Shown piece after piece: positions 54,503 through 64,000 of a stretch of DNA of 64,000 bases. The stretch is from positions 20,685,930 through 20,749,929 of the forward strand of contig CM056383.1 in assembly GCA_029718625.1 (NCBI GenBank), read 5' to 3'. Source of the DNA: Synaphobranchus kaupii. Taxonomy: Eukaryota > Chordata > Actinopteri > Anguilliformes > Synaphobranchidae. Numbering within the stretch: the stretch's first letter is position 1; each line of letters begins with the position of its first letter. The notes below the pieces were generated by a model. That model searched no databases. It worked only from the letters and a program-made list of their open reading frames with translations, and was not told where the DNA came from. Position numbers and translations under genes: made by a program.

Positions 54503-55745
54503 TGTCACGATCCTGAGGGAGGTAGGACCTAAGTGCACGACTCAGAGACAGGGGGACAGAAAAGGTGGTTTATTAAGGAGCTTGGGGTAGTCCCAAGCTG
54601 TACACAGATTAAACACAACAGTATAAAGGGTGGTTAGGGAGTTCTCCAGCACTTGGAACTGCTCCAAGCCGGAGCTGGACTTGGACCGGATGGTCCAACA
54701 GGAACTGGATCACGGGAACGCGGCGTTTGTTCCAAACCGGAACTGGGCTTGATTCGGGAGACAGGAGTTCCGGACCGGAACTGGACTGGTTCTAGACCGG
54801 ATGGTCCTACAGGGACTGGATCACGGGAACCTGGAGTTGTTCCAAACCGGAACTGGACTTGGTACAGGAACGGGATCACAGGAACTGGATCACCGGAACA
54901 TGAAGTTGTTCCAAACCGGAACTGGACTTGGTACAGGAAACAGGAACGGGATCACAGGAACTGGATCACCGGAACATGAAGTTGTTCCAAACCGGAACTG
55001 GACTTGGTACAGGAAACAGGAACGGGATCACAGGAACTGGATCACCGGAACATGGAGTTGTTCCAAACTGGAACTGGACTGGTTCTGGACCGGAAGGTCC
55101 AACAGGAACTGGAACACGGGAACGTGGTGTTGTGCCAAACCGGAACTGGGCTTGGTACTGGAAACTGGACGGAGGGTACCGCAACACAAACAGGGAGAGG
55201 GAAACAGCTACAGACTGGCAGGAACAATGGAGGTGGTTAACGAGACAGGAAGAGTACAAACAGGAGAACCGCAAACAAGCAGGATAGGGTAGTAACAACA
55301 GCAGGCAATGAGCATTTAAGCCCCTAGACAGAACCACACTGAAGTTAGCAGCAAGGACAGGGATACGAGGATCAAGAAACGAGCACACGTAATAGCGAAG
55401 CAACAAGGTTCAGGAAAGTAACTAAGGTAAGGAAGGCAACACAAGTAATGAACCAACACTGGAGGGGAGACAGCAGGTGTGTTAAGTAGGGGAGTGTAAT
55501 TGGAAACAATCAGGAAAAGCATGAGAATGAACACATGGGTGATTGAACAAATGAAGGGTGCAGAATGCATGCAACCACGGGGAAAGGAGATTGGTAGAAA
55601 CCGGCGTGGGTAAAGGGAGTGAAACAAACAGAGGGAACACGCCCAGTCTGCAGCAACAGGGAAAACATGGACAAGGGAATCAAACATGACACGGAGGGAG
55701 AAGGTAAAACATGGAAAACGGACTGGACGGGAACGGGACGTTACA
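54503..55745 (-). mobile_element. Solo LTR (1,243 bp) of a sushi-like gypsy element
   Basis: It starts TGTCACGATC and ends GGGACGTTACA, and is flanked by TTAAA on both sides (54498-54502, 55746-55750), with no internal coding region. The first 45 bp parallel the LTR remnant of the sushi element at 47878-47921 (TGT.ACGA.CC...GGAC...TGCACGACTC). That also fixes the orientation as minus. It contains a large minisatellite. Confidence 0.9.
54660..55185. repeat. Minisatellite inside the solo LTR, period about 70-76 bp
   Basis: About seven units are built from CCAAACCGGAACTGGACTTG, GTACAGGAA, GGGATCACAGGAACTGGATC and ACCGGAAC. In one phase it gives a repeating TGTGLGTGNRNGITGTGSPE frame, which is an artefact of the repeat. 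Confidence 0.95.
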
Positions 55746-55750
55746 TTAAA

Positions 55751-57536
55751 CCCTCAGAAGGAGCAAATGTGTATGCTTTATAATGGACAAAATTAATTCT
55801 ATTCATTTTATGACATGTTTTGGACCCATCGTTGTCTGCCCCCCTGATGAAGATTAATTCCCACTTGAAGATTATGCTAAAGTGAGTTTTATGAGCCAAA
55901 ACAAGTTGATTTGTAGTTAAATATATAATAATTTTATGATTTAGAACAGTGCGCAATTTAGCCATTTGGATAGATTTGGAGACATCATAGATCTTTAGTA
56001 GTTCTGCTTTATAAATACAGCCAGGGGATCAATTTATTTATATATTTATCTATAATCTGTTTATGCGCTTTTCCTTGTTTAGCACACCCTATAACAATGT
56101 GGTACTGATGGCGAAAGCTAGCCTCTTCAAGCCAATGCCTTACAATAGCTTTATCAAGCTGAACTGCCGAGCAATAATGGAATGTTACATTTTTGGTCTA
56201 AATGCACTCTGCACTTTGGGTTTCCTTCTTTTAATCTGTATAAATGACAAATTCAAACTTCCATTGTCCCACTTGCAGATAGAAAGACAAACAGTAATGA
56301 ATATATTCCCCTTACAAAAGATTCAAGCGCCAATGAGTTATTGGAAATATTCAAATATTTCATTGTAAAAGAGAGGCTAATACACGTATGTAATCCTGTC
56401 CATGAGATTGGGCATTCCATTTTAATTTAATTTAGATTTAGCTGACTTATATAAAAAGAGTTCACTTTATCCTTGTACATAAATTATGCAAAAGTCATAT
56501 CTTTTAAGAGCTTAGATGTGTCATTTTATGATTCACCTGTACAATTGGTGCGGTCCCCTTTTTTCTTGCATTTGAAGATAAGCCACTGTCTGGGCCAATA
56601 TCAGTAGTTAGAGAGACTAAGTGGTAATAGGGAGGTAATGGGAAATCGATCATACCAAAAAATAAAAGCGGTTGAGTAGATTATTAAACTAGCTGGTAAA
56701 ATAGACAGTCCAAGCAAATAAATGTATATTCATATGCATATTGTAAGAAGACCTAACTAGAGAGGTACATTTTTCAATCAAGTAGTATTTCCCCAGACCA
56801 ATATTTTATTATTTTGAAATAAAATAAAACTTGGAGCTCCATTAGCCAATAGGGTAAAGAAAATGACTTCTGTAATTCACTCTAGATAAGAGTGGCTGCA
56901 AAGTGAATGTAATGTAATGTAAAGCCATTGTGCCACTACTGCTCATTGTTTCAACAATTGGCTGCACCAACCGATTCTGCTTAGGGATAGATCAAAATAC
57001 AATTGCAAGTTTGTGTGAAAACACTATCAAACACTGCATCTCTGCTTAAACCCAGATGCAGACTGTCGGGTAAGTGAGGACTAGGTAAAATGTGTATTTT
57101 CTGAATCCAGCGGTTCCAACAGTCAATGCCCTTGTTAAAATGTTCGGCACTCTGAATACTGAACACAAGCGATATTGCGTGCTAGAACCCCTCACTTAAC
57201 CTACATTCAAAATAAGTTTTATGTGATTTAATTGAATTATTATTATTAAAACAATGACATGACAATCATCAATTAAATCGGCGAATTTGTTAATAGGTAA
57301 GTCGAACAGTAACCTGGTGGATCAACCAACAAGCCAAAACAGTCTAAATCAGGTCTTGAGATTAAATAATTTTATTAAATGAAAAACAGTCAATTAGAAT
57401 AATGACTGGAAATCATACATTCACTAAGGAATGTAGGCTGACTACTTATAATTTACCAAAGGGAAGACATTAAACCAGACATTAATTAGAAGATATCAGT
57501 AAAGAGAGAGATAAGCCAAAAATTGTCAATATTATG
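55751..57536. other. Non-coding stretch with a LINE/SINE tail
   Basis: 56868-56922 ends TCTAGATAAGAGTGGCTGCA and AATGTAATGTAATGTAA, a diverged copy of the tail at 2180-2228. The 101-codon frame at 56063 has no motif and no supporting context. Confidence 0.5.
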
Positions 57537-57582
57537 ATGATATGATAATGCTTTATTGTCAGATTTCTCTGATTTATTTGCA

Positions 57583-57787
57583 TCATAGCAGCTCCATTAA
57601 AAAACACACATCATAACAGGTTCAATACATAAGACAAGACACTAACATACAATTACGGTCAATTATACATACATCGTTATAATTTGCATCATAGCAACTC
57701 CATTAACAAAACACACATCATAACAGGTTCAATACATAAGACAAGACACTAACACACAATTACGGTCAATTATACATACATCGTTAT
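57583..57787 (-). repeat. Two direct copies of a ~100-bp unit in the LINE 3' UTR
   Basis: TTGCATCATAGCA(G/A)CTCCAT to ATACATACATCGTTATAAT occurs at about 57577-57681 and 57682-57788, with two or three differences. Such tandem 3' UTR units are known in several LINE families. Confidence 0.9.
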
Positions 57788-58029
57788 AATATCAACATAA
57801 CAACCTTAGGTTATCCCCACATTGCACTAGACCCATTTATTGCACACTCCACCACGGTCCTTGATATTGCACTTGCCACCATTGTTATTATTGCACAGTC
57901 CCTGGTTGCACTTGCCTGAAAAGCCTGCCATTGTTATTGAGTAGCCTAATTGACTGGGTGATAAAGGAATTCCTTAGCCTGTTACGTTTGAACTACGGAA
58001 CTCTGAACCGCCTGTTTGAGGGCAGAAGT

Positions 58030-58377
58030 TCATACTCTCCGTAAAGCATGTGAGGGGTCAGAGGAGATACCACCTGCTAGTCTTCGCATGCTCTTAAGAT
58101 AAGCTGCCTGAAAAGACAGCTCTAGTGGCTGGCCTACTATCTTAGAGCAAATTCTGAGTTGTCTGGTCAGCTTGGCCTTAAGCTGGACGGACAGTCCGCC
58201 ATACCACGTTGTGATGCAATACTGCATGACACTCTGGACCACAGATGAAAAAAACAGCAGTAGAATCTGACTACTGGCCCCGAAAGACCTTAACCTTCTA
58301 AGAAAATAAATACGCTGCTGTACCTTATTGCAAATAAATTCAATATGTGTGTTCCAGGACAGAGTAGCATCTATATA
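58030..58377 (-). pseudogene. LINE ORF2 C-terminal domain, beyond the Tc1
   Basis: The frame reads YIDATLSWNTHIEFICNKVQ, QRIYFLRRLRSFGASSQILL and FFSSVVQSVMQYCITTWYGG. It is the normal C-terminal continuation of the RT protein at 59890-61414, separated from it only by the Tc1 insertion. The stop is at 58030. Confidence 0.8.
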
Positions 58378-59882
58378 CACTACTCACAAAAAGTTAGGGA
58401 TATTTGGCTTTCGGGTGAAATTTATGGAAAATGTAAGTTCACGCTACAGTGATATTATACGTATCATGAAAGTAGGGCATTTAAGTAGAAGCATGCAATG
58501 GTGATTTCCTCATCTCAAACAATTTATTGAAACAAAAGCCAACAACAGTGGTGGGTATACCACAACAAAAATGTCAATGTCTCAATAACTTGTCATGTGC
58601 CCTTGAGCATCAATTACAGCTTGACAACGACGTCTCATGCTGTTCACAAGTCGACTTATTGTCTGCTGAGGCATGGCATCCCACTCTTCTTGAAGGGCGG
58701 CCCTCAGGTCATTGAGGTTCTGGGGTACAGAGTTACGAGCCTCTACACGGTGAGTCAGCTGATCCCATAGGTTTCTATGGGATTCAGGTCTGGAGAAAGT
58801 GCAGGCCACTCCATTTGAGGTACCCCAGTCTCCAGCAGCCTTTCCCTAATGATGCGACCTCGATGAGCTGGAGCATTGTCGTCCATGAAGATGAAATTAG
58901 GCCTGTGTTGTTCATGCAGGGGCACAATGACTGGATTAATGATGTTATTCAGGTAGTATGGGCTTGTCACTGTACCATTCACAAAGTGTAGGGCAGTTCT
59001 GTATTGACTAGACACACCTGCCCACACTGTAACACCGCCACCACCAAAGGGTCGTCTGGTGACAACAGTGGCTGATGCATAGCGCTCTCCTTGACGTCTC
59101 CAACATCGTTGGCGGCCATCATTTCTGCTCAACGTGAATCGACTTTCATCAGAGAACAGCACTGGTCCCTCGTCCAGCGTAAATGCTCCCTGGCCCATGC
59201 AAGACGATGACGCCTGTGCCTGGTGGTGTGGTCAGGTACCCTTGCAGGTCGTCTAGCACGCAGACCACGCTGATGTAAACGGTTTCGAATGGTCTGACGT
59301 GACACTTGGGTGCCTCTCACCTCCCTTAAATGTGCCTGGAGTTGAGTGGCATTCATCATCCGGTTCCGCAGGGCACTGTTCACAATGAAGCGGTCATCAG
59401 TGTGGGATGTGGCCAAAGGACGTCCACTTCTATGCCTTTCTGTGACTCTTCCAGTCTCTCTGTATCTCTGTTGCAACCTGCTGATGACACTCTGTGACAC
59501 TCTAAGCTCAGTGGCCACTTCCCTCTGAGAACATCCTGTTTGAAGCCTCGCAATGGCGAGGTACTGTTGATCAATTGTTAGGTGTCGTCTGGTCTCATGA
59601 TGTCAAAATGTGAACAGCATGATGAAGAGGACTGTTTAAATACCAATTCTAATTGAACCAGGAAATTTATTGGTCGATTCATGGATCAAACACCTGTTGT
59701 GAATTTTGCCGTTCAGCTCCTTGTTAGAGAACAGCAAGTTGTGCAAAAAGTACTGAAACATTGAATAGTTGGACATGTGCATTCAAAAGTTTAGAGAAGG
59801 TCAAATTAATTTCACCTGCATTTTAGGTTCATCCTGAAATTTCACCCGAAAGCCGAATATCCCTAACTTTTTGTGAGTAGTG
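58378..59882 (-). mobile_element. Tc1/mariner element, near full length (1,505 bp)
   Basis: The ends CACTACTCACAAAAAGTTAG continue as GGATATTTGGCTTTCGGGTG and are perfectly or almost perfectly inverted at 59837-59882. TA is duplicated outside (58376-58377, 59883-59884). The size and the transposase are those of an autonomous element; only frameshifts break the gene. Removing it restores the LINE sequence CATCTATATACCC. Confidence 0.97.
58582..59600 (-). pseudogene. Tc1 transposase, complete domain set with frameshifts
   Basis: About 340 codons are spread over four phases. The start MRPDDT (about 59600) is followed by the first helix-turn-helix (ATELRVSQSVISRLQQRYRE), a GRP-type basic hinge (RHRSGRPLATSH), the second DNA-binding block (GTQVSRQTIRNRLHQRGLRA), then DDE catalysis: [12 protein letters not shown] (Asp 1), [13 protein letters not shown] (Asp 2) and SPDLNPIE (Glu). 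Asp 2 and Glu are 34 residues apart, giving DD34E, the Tc1 signature. Shifts occur near 59515, 59150 and 58800. The protein would excise and insert the element at TA sites. Confidence 0.9.
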
Positions 59883-59889
59883 TATATAC

Positions 59890-61414
59890 CCAGGTATTTA
59901 TATGATGTAACTTGTTTGATTTCTGATTGTGGATTACTACTGGGGGCGGGTAAGATTCAGGTGTGAGACCGAAAATGATTTCCTCTGTTTTCCTGGTATT
60001 AATAATGAGGGCATTTCGATCACACCACTCAACTAAGCTGTCACCACTGTGTTGGTATGATCTTGTGTCATTCTTATCTGTCAAAAGAGATAGTAAAGTG
60101 GAATCGTCAGAAAATTTCAGAATACATTGGTTTGGTGCGCTGGTGGAACAGTCATCCGTGTACAGTGTGAACAACAGTGGTGAACTCACACAGCCTTGAG
60201 GAGCTCCAACATTAGTGAAGATGGGTGAGGATAGTGTTTTATTCACTTTTACCAACTGTACCCTCTTTGTAAGAAAAGAGTTAAACCAATGAATGAGGTA
60301 AGGATTGATCTGTAGCTGGATCATCTTAGACAATAGAATATCAGGCCGGATTGTATTAAATGCTGATGAAAAGTCGACAAAAAGAGCTCTGGCATACGTT
60401 TTAGGATTATCTAGGTGTTTTGAGATGAGATGTGTGAGTGTGTCTACTGCATCTTCTGTGCTGCGACCTTGTTTGTAAGCAAATTGATATGGATCAAGTT
60501 TATTGCATGTTGCCCTGGTGAGGTGCTGAACCAAAATCCTCTCCAATGATTTCATAAGAACTGATGTAAGGGCGACCGGTCGAAAATCATTATACTCTTT
60601 AGGGCACTGTTTCTTAGGTAAAGGTCTAATGTGAGAGGTCTTCCATGCTATAGGGATATTGTGTGTATCTAGGGAAAATTGGAAGATTGGTTGCCAAACT
60701 GGGGCTAATTCCCATGCGAAAGATTTCAAAATGAAGGCACTACACTGATCTGGACCAGTGGCCTTCCTTGCATTTGTATGCGCAAAGATGCACCTAACTT
60801 GATCGACAGAAATGTCAATCTTATCTGAGCTGGTAGGTGTAATAGCCTTAAGTATATCAGCACATTTTCCAGAATTGTCCACGGTTTCAAAACGAGTAAA
60901 AAATATGTTATGTTCGTTTGAGAATGCAAGCTCGTTTTCTGATGCAATTGGTTTTTTTAACGAGGACATTCCTGTCATGCTCTTCATAGTGTCCCAGAGT
61001 CTTTTGGGGTTGTGAGTTTTAAAAGCGTCCTCCAGACATTGCCTGTGTGCCCGTTTTGCCTCCCTCAATTTCCCCTTTAACTCTTTTTCCACCTGTTTGA
61101 GTTCACCGAAATGTTTGTACTTAAACGCCTGCTTCCTCCGATTCATGGGATGTTTGATATCCTTGGTAATGTATGTCTTATTGTTTGGGTAGACCTTTAT
61201 CTTTTTTGTAGGGATGACTTTGTACACAGAAATTAATATATGTACTTGTGATTGTGATAGTGTCATCTAGCAAGGTCTCATAAAAAGTTTCCCAATTTGT
61301 GCAATCAAAGCATGCTTTGAGCTCTTCCCTACTCTCTGGTGTCCATATCCTAACAACTTTCTCCACAAGTTTGCTGCTCTTCAGTTTTGTTTTGTATGTT
61401 GGAATTAGGTGCAC
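59890..61414 (-). pseudogene. LINE reverse transcriptase (minus strand), one frameshift and C-terminal cut
   Basis: The linker frame (61414-61178: VRIWTPESREELKACFDCTN, WETFYETLLD) shifts near 61205 into the long frame: NRRKQAFKYKHFGELKQVEK, RLWDTMKSMTGM, ARKATGPDQCSAFILKSFAW, LDPYQFAYKQGRSTEDAVDT, ALFVDFSSAFNTIRPDILLS (first Asp), GAPQGCVSSPLLFTLYTDD, and LKFSDDSTLLSLL, which retains the Asp pair although FSDD replaces the more usual FADD. WCDRNALIINTRKTEEIIFG follows. The last residues of the open frame (from VVIHNQ on) run into the Tc1 end. A long, nearly intact RT suggests a fairly young copy. Confidence 0.85.
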
Positions 61415-61440
61415 AATGTTATGATCGGAATTAGCAATTA

Positions 61441-61673
61441 TTTACCTTCCAGCTGAACAGGAACAAAAGGAAATGCACCAGGAACCAAAAAGGATGAACT
61501 TCCTCTCCAAACAAACTCCAAAACTGACTAAATTCCTTTTCTGCAGTACACTCATAAAGTACATTGACAGGGAGGGGATCCATGCCCTGATTGGGTTAAG
61601 GTGTGGGGAGGGGGGGACAGGGGTCATTTATGACAAAGACTGGCTTATCTTTGATGTTGGTGGGGGGTAAGTG
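61441..61673. other. Short non-coding spacer
   Basis: Between the truncated 5' end of the LINE and the tandem duplication. No feature detected. Confidence 0.5.
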
Positions 61674-61773
61674 AGGGAGAGAGAGACAGAGAGCGAGTGA
61701 CAGAGATAGATAGAAGGGGGGGGGGGGGGTACTTATATATATCTAAATATTAGATATCCTACATCCCTCTCTT

Positions 61774-61814
61774 GTAAGAATAGGTGCATGCACCCGCTAA
61801 AAACCTATTCTTAC
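61774..61814. repeat. Hairpin in unit 1 of the tandem duplication
   Basis: GTAAGAATAGG pairs perfectly with CCTATTCTTAC over 11 bp, around a 19-nt loop containing TGCATGCA. Confidence 0.85.
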
Positions 61815-62864
61815 ATCACCAAATAGGAATCACATTACACATTTGAACATTGAAGATGCAGTTACCTGCTAACAACAAAAACAACTGTCCAAATGGTTCA
61901 CCAACCATTTTTAAAACTTTTAGTCCATGCCCAGTTTAATAGTCCCTTTGTGATCTGCTGGCCAGCAGATATATGGACACACTGACATATAGATAGATAT
62001 CTCTATTAGACACTCTTTTGTGTCGCTGCTGTTATGACACCCTGGTTCAGTCTCTTACTTCTCCAGTGTCCGGGTATCTAGACTGGCAAGGGACAAGAGG
62101 TTCCCTGGACTTTTGGCCGTTTTACGACCCCTCTGGCCCACAAAGTCTCCGCTGCAATTGCGTGAGTGAAATGCAGCCTACTCCCACAATGTCTCTACCA
62201 GTTCTGCACAGTGTGCAGGGGGCTCTGTCTCCTGTGACAGGATGCTGGACGATCCACAGGTGGCAAAGTGCAGTCAGGACCTCTCTTCTGACGGGCGGGG
62301 AAGCGCCTCTTTCCCTGTCAGAATCCATTTTGGCTCCTTTAGCCTGGATCCAATTGGGTGGACTGCTGACGGCAGTTACTTAGGCTAGCTTCCTGTGGCA
62401 GGGTGTGGGGGCCGGTTGCACTTGTTTGCACTTGTGTCTGTGGGTGTCCTTTAGGGAATGGCAGGAGAAGACTGTGGGAGTTGAGGGCTTAGGCATTATC
62501 ACTCACAGCAACATGTGAAGAGCGGAACAATTAATGATAGCACTGCATGTTATGACCGCTGTCAGTCCATGCAGGGGAACCTTACGGACAGGGTTTACCG
62601 TCCACGGGATTGCCAGTCTAAATAATCACATGAATAGGGCAGACTTGTCCATAAGTGTCCAAGAACAGTATTTGGTGGGGCACCTACACTATATAAAAGG
62701 GACTTAAACACAACATCGGCATGGTATTAGGTTAAAAGGAGGTGGTAGGGGTGGGGGGGCAGAGACAGAGACAGAGGGGCAGAGACAGAGACAGAGAGGC
62801 CGAGAGAGAGAGAGAGAGAGAAAGAGCAAAAGACATTAGGCAACATCCCGTCATTCCCTCTCTT

Positions 62865-62905
62865 GGAACGATAGGTGCATGCAGCTGCTAAGGGCCTATC
62901 ATTCC
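62865..62905. repeat. Hairpin in unit 2 of the tandem duplication
   Basis: GGAACGATAGG and CCTATCATTCC pair over 11 bp with one C-A mismatch, again around a 19-nt loop containing TGCATGCA. Two of the three stem differences from unit 1 are paired changes. Confidence 0.85.
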
Positions 62906-63794
62906 ATCATAACAACCACACATTTGGACATTGTATATATCATTGTACAATGATAGCCGCATGAACACAACTGTCCTAATGATTCACTAACCATCTTTAA
63001 AACAATTAGTCCATGTCCAGTTTAATAGTCCCATTGTGATGATCCGGTGTGGTGCAGACATTTTTTTTGTGTCACTGCTGTCACGGCACCTTGGTTTAGT
63101 CTCTTCCTTCTCCAGTGTCAGGGTATCTGGACTGGCAAGGGAAGAGGTTCCCTGGACTTCCTTGGGTAACATGCAGTGCTTTTTCCCATTAATGTTGTAA
63201 CTGCGTGAGTGAAAGGCAGCCTAATCCACAGTGTCTCAACCAATTCTGCACAGCGTGCGGGGGGCTCTGTCTCCTGTGACAGGCAGCTGGACGATCCACA
63301 GGTCGCAAAATGCGGTCAGGACCTCTCTTCTGACGGGCGGGGAAGCACCTCTTTCCCTGTCGGAATCCGTTTTGGCTCCTTGAGCTCGGGTCCAGTTGGG
63401 TGGACTGCTGACGGCAGTCGCTTAGGCTAGCTTCCCGCTGCAGGGTATGGGTCCGGTTGCACTTGTACCTCTGGGGGTCCTTCAGGGAGTGGCAGGAGAA
63501 GACTGTGGGACTTGAGGGCTTAGACCTTATCACTCACAGCAGCATATGAAGAGGGGAACACTGCATGTTATAAGCACTTAGTCCATTCAGGGGAACCTTA
63601 CGGACAGGATTTACCATCCACAAGATTGCCTGAATAGGGCAGACTTGTCCATAAGTGTCCAGGAACAGCATTGGAGGGGGCACCTACACTTTAGAAAAGG
63701 GACTTAAAAACATGGGCATGGTCTTATGTTAAAAGGTGGTGGTAGGTATGTGGGGAGGCGCTGGCAGTCCTTTGGCTGCGGAGGGCCACAGCGT

Positions 63795-63998
63795 TCAGCA
63801 AACCGGGATGACAGGAGGCATCCTGTCATCTTGCTTCTTCCGCACGTGGATGCCCCTTAACCACGCCCGTCTCATCTCTGTCCAGGGGTCTATGCCAGTT
63901 TTGGCTTTGGTTCCCTCTCTGGGCAGCTGGGCTGATCGTCGCTCGTAGGCATCCAGTCCATCACTGCTCTCCGAACACTTCTGACGTCGGAAAGGGGC
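63795..63998 (-). CDS. Possible exon at the window edge
   Basis: The minus strand is open from the window end: QKCSESSDGLDAYERRSAQL, PREGTKAKTGIDPWTEMRRA, WLRGIHVRKKQDDRMPPVIP, VC and then stop. It has protein-like composition (mixed charged and hydrophobic, Trp twice) and lies just outside the tandem duplication. I do not recognise it and it could be chance. Confidence 0.2.
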   Translation of the reverse strand, partial: APFRRQKCSESSDGLDAYERRSAQLPREGTKAKTGIDPWTEMRRAWLRGIHVRKKQDDRMPPVIPVC

Positions 63999-64000
63999 TC

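Larger units (their letters stand above)
57537..61440 (-). mobile_element. LINE (CR1/Rex1-like), 5'-truncated, interrupted by a Tc1
   Basis: Reading the minus strand: the last endonuclease codons (NSDHNIVHLIPTYKTK, 61433), linker, RT (61266-59890), then after the Tc1 (59882-58378) the C-terminal domain (58377-58030), and a 3' UTR with a duplicated unit of about 100 bp. It ends in AATAAAGCATTATC with a short ATC-type tail at 57537. The clade is inferred from phrases such as DFRPVALTSVLMKSLERILV; the Rex1 assignment is tentative. Confidence 0.8.
61674..63735. repeat. Tandem duplication, two units of about 1.09 kb
   Basis: Unit 1 (about 61674-62755) and unit 2 (about 62756-63735) share, in order, a GA-rich start, CCCTCTCTTG with a hairpin, TTAGTCCATG(C/T)CCAGTTTAA, TCTTC/TCCAGTGTC, ACTGGCAAGGGA, GATCCACAGGT(G/C)GCAAA, CTCTTCTGACGGGCGGGGAA and CATAAGTGTCCA. 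Divergence is roughly 10-15% by eye. Open frames on both strands are not conserved between units in phase, so I see no gene. Confidence 0.9.

Noticed and set aside
54653..55292. Overlapping frames of TGTGLGTG and SRDPVPVGPS repeats on both strands
   Set aside because: They are produced by the minisatellite inside the solo LTR.
55845..55880. CTGATGAAG...TTGAAG, another hammerhead-like phrase
   Set aside because: The second core strand reads GAAG rather than GAAA and no stems form.
62018..63533. Frames of 60-120 codons in the tandem duplication
   Set aside because: The two units do not keep the same phases open; stops interrupt one copy wherever the other is open.

Overview
The window looks like non-coding, repeat-packed chromosomal DNA from a teleost fish. 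The evidence is the mix of elements: L2-type LINEs with an SGNH-esterase ORF1, many Tc1/mariner copies with TA target duplications, hAT elements with 8-bp duplications, a pogo element, a Ngaro-like tyrosine-recombinase retrotransposon, a sushi-ichi-type Ty3/gypsy element, and the LINE/SINE tail GGATAAAAGCGTCTGCTAAA. Short motifs such as TAACGTTAGCTAGC are very frequent. I cannot name the species. I see no complete, clearly functional host gene, rRNA, tRNA or CRISPR array. Almost every long reading frame is a decayed transposon protein.

Region by region. 950-8560 is one old L2-type LINE split by a repeat/LINE-tail block, a 2,995-bp hAT (3476-6470, TSD CTATAGAC) and a 541-bp Tc1 (6744-7284, TSD TA). 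8640-10057 is an internally deleted Tc1 with 157-bp inverted repeats, followed by a minisatellite. 10058-19095 is mostly non-coding with MITEs, Tc1 ends and small inverted repeats. 19096-32955 is a nest: an L2 fragment is split by a 13.3-kb unit ending in GGGGTCTCATTTATAA. That unit contains a 9.8-kb pogo element. The pogo contains a Ngaro-like retroelement with split direct repeats A1...B1-A2...B2, and the Ngaro is itself hit by a 291-bp insertion with a 13-bp duplication. 32956-38600 is a minus-strand LTR retroelement with two related LTRs, a Met-tRNA-type primer site, gag, and no visible pol.

42025-45083 is the most unusual part. It has inverted-repeat-like ends and holds two exons of a THAP zinc-finger domain on the minus strand, plus, facing them, a plus-strand exon of the fish SWIM/YqaJ-type gene family. 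Both are preceded by inverted copies of the same 31-bp promoter-like motif, and a 322-bp palindrome abuts the first THAP exon.

45739-49158 is a composite of two different Ty3/gypsy fragments between 52-bp direct repeats. The minus-strand one is sushi-ichi-like and keeps a textbook -1 frameshift signal. 53206-53641 is a 436-bp palindrome. 54503-55745 is a solo LTR (TSD TTAAA) with an internal minisatellite. 57537-61440 is a minus-strand LINE interrupted by a nearly full-length Tc1 (58378-59882). 61674-63735 is a 1.09-kb tandem duplication whose two copies keep a hairpin through paired base changes.

All names come from motif recognition by eye. No database search or folding program was run.
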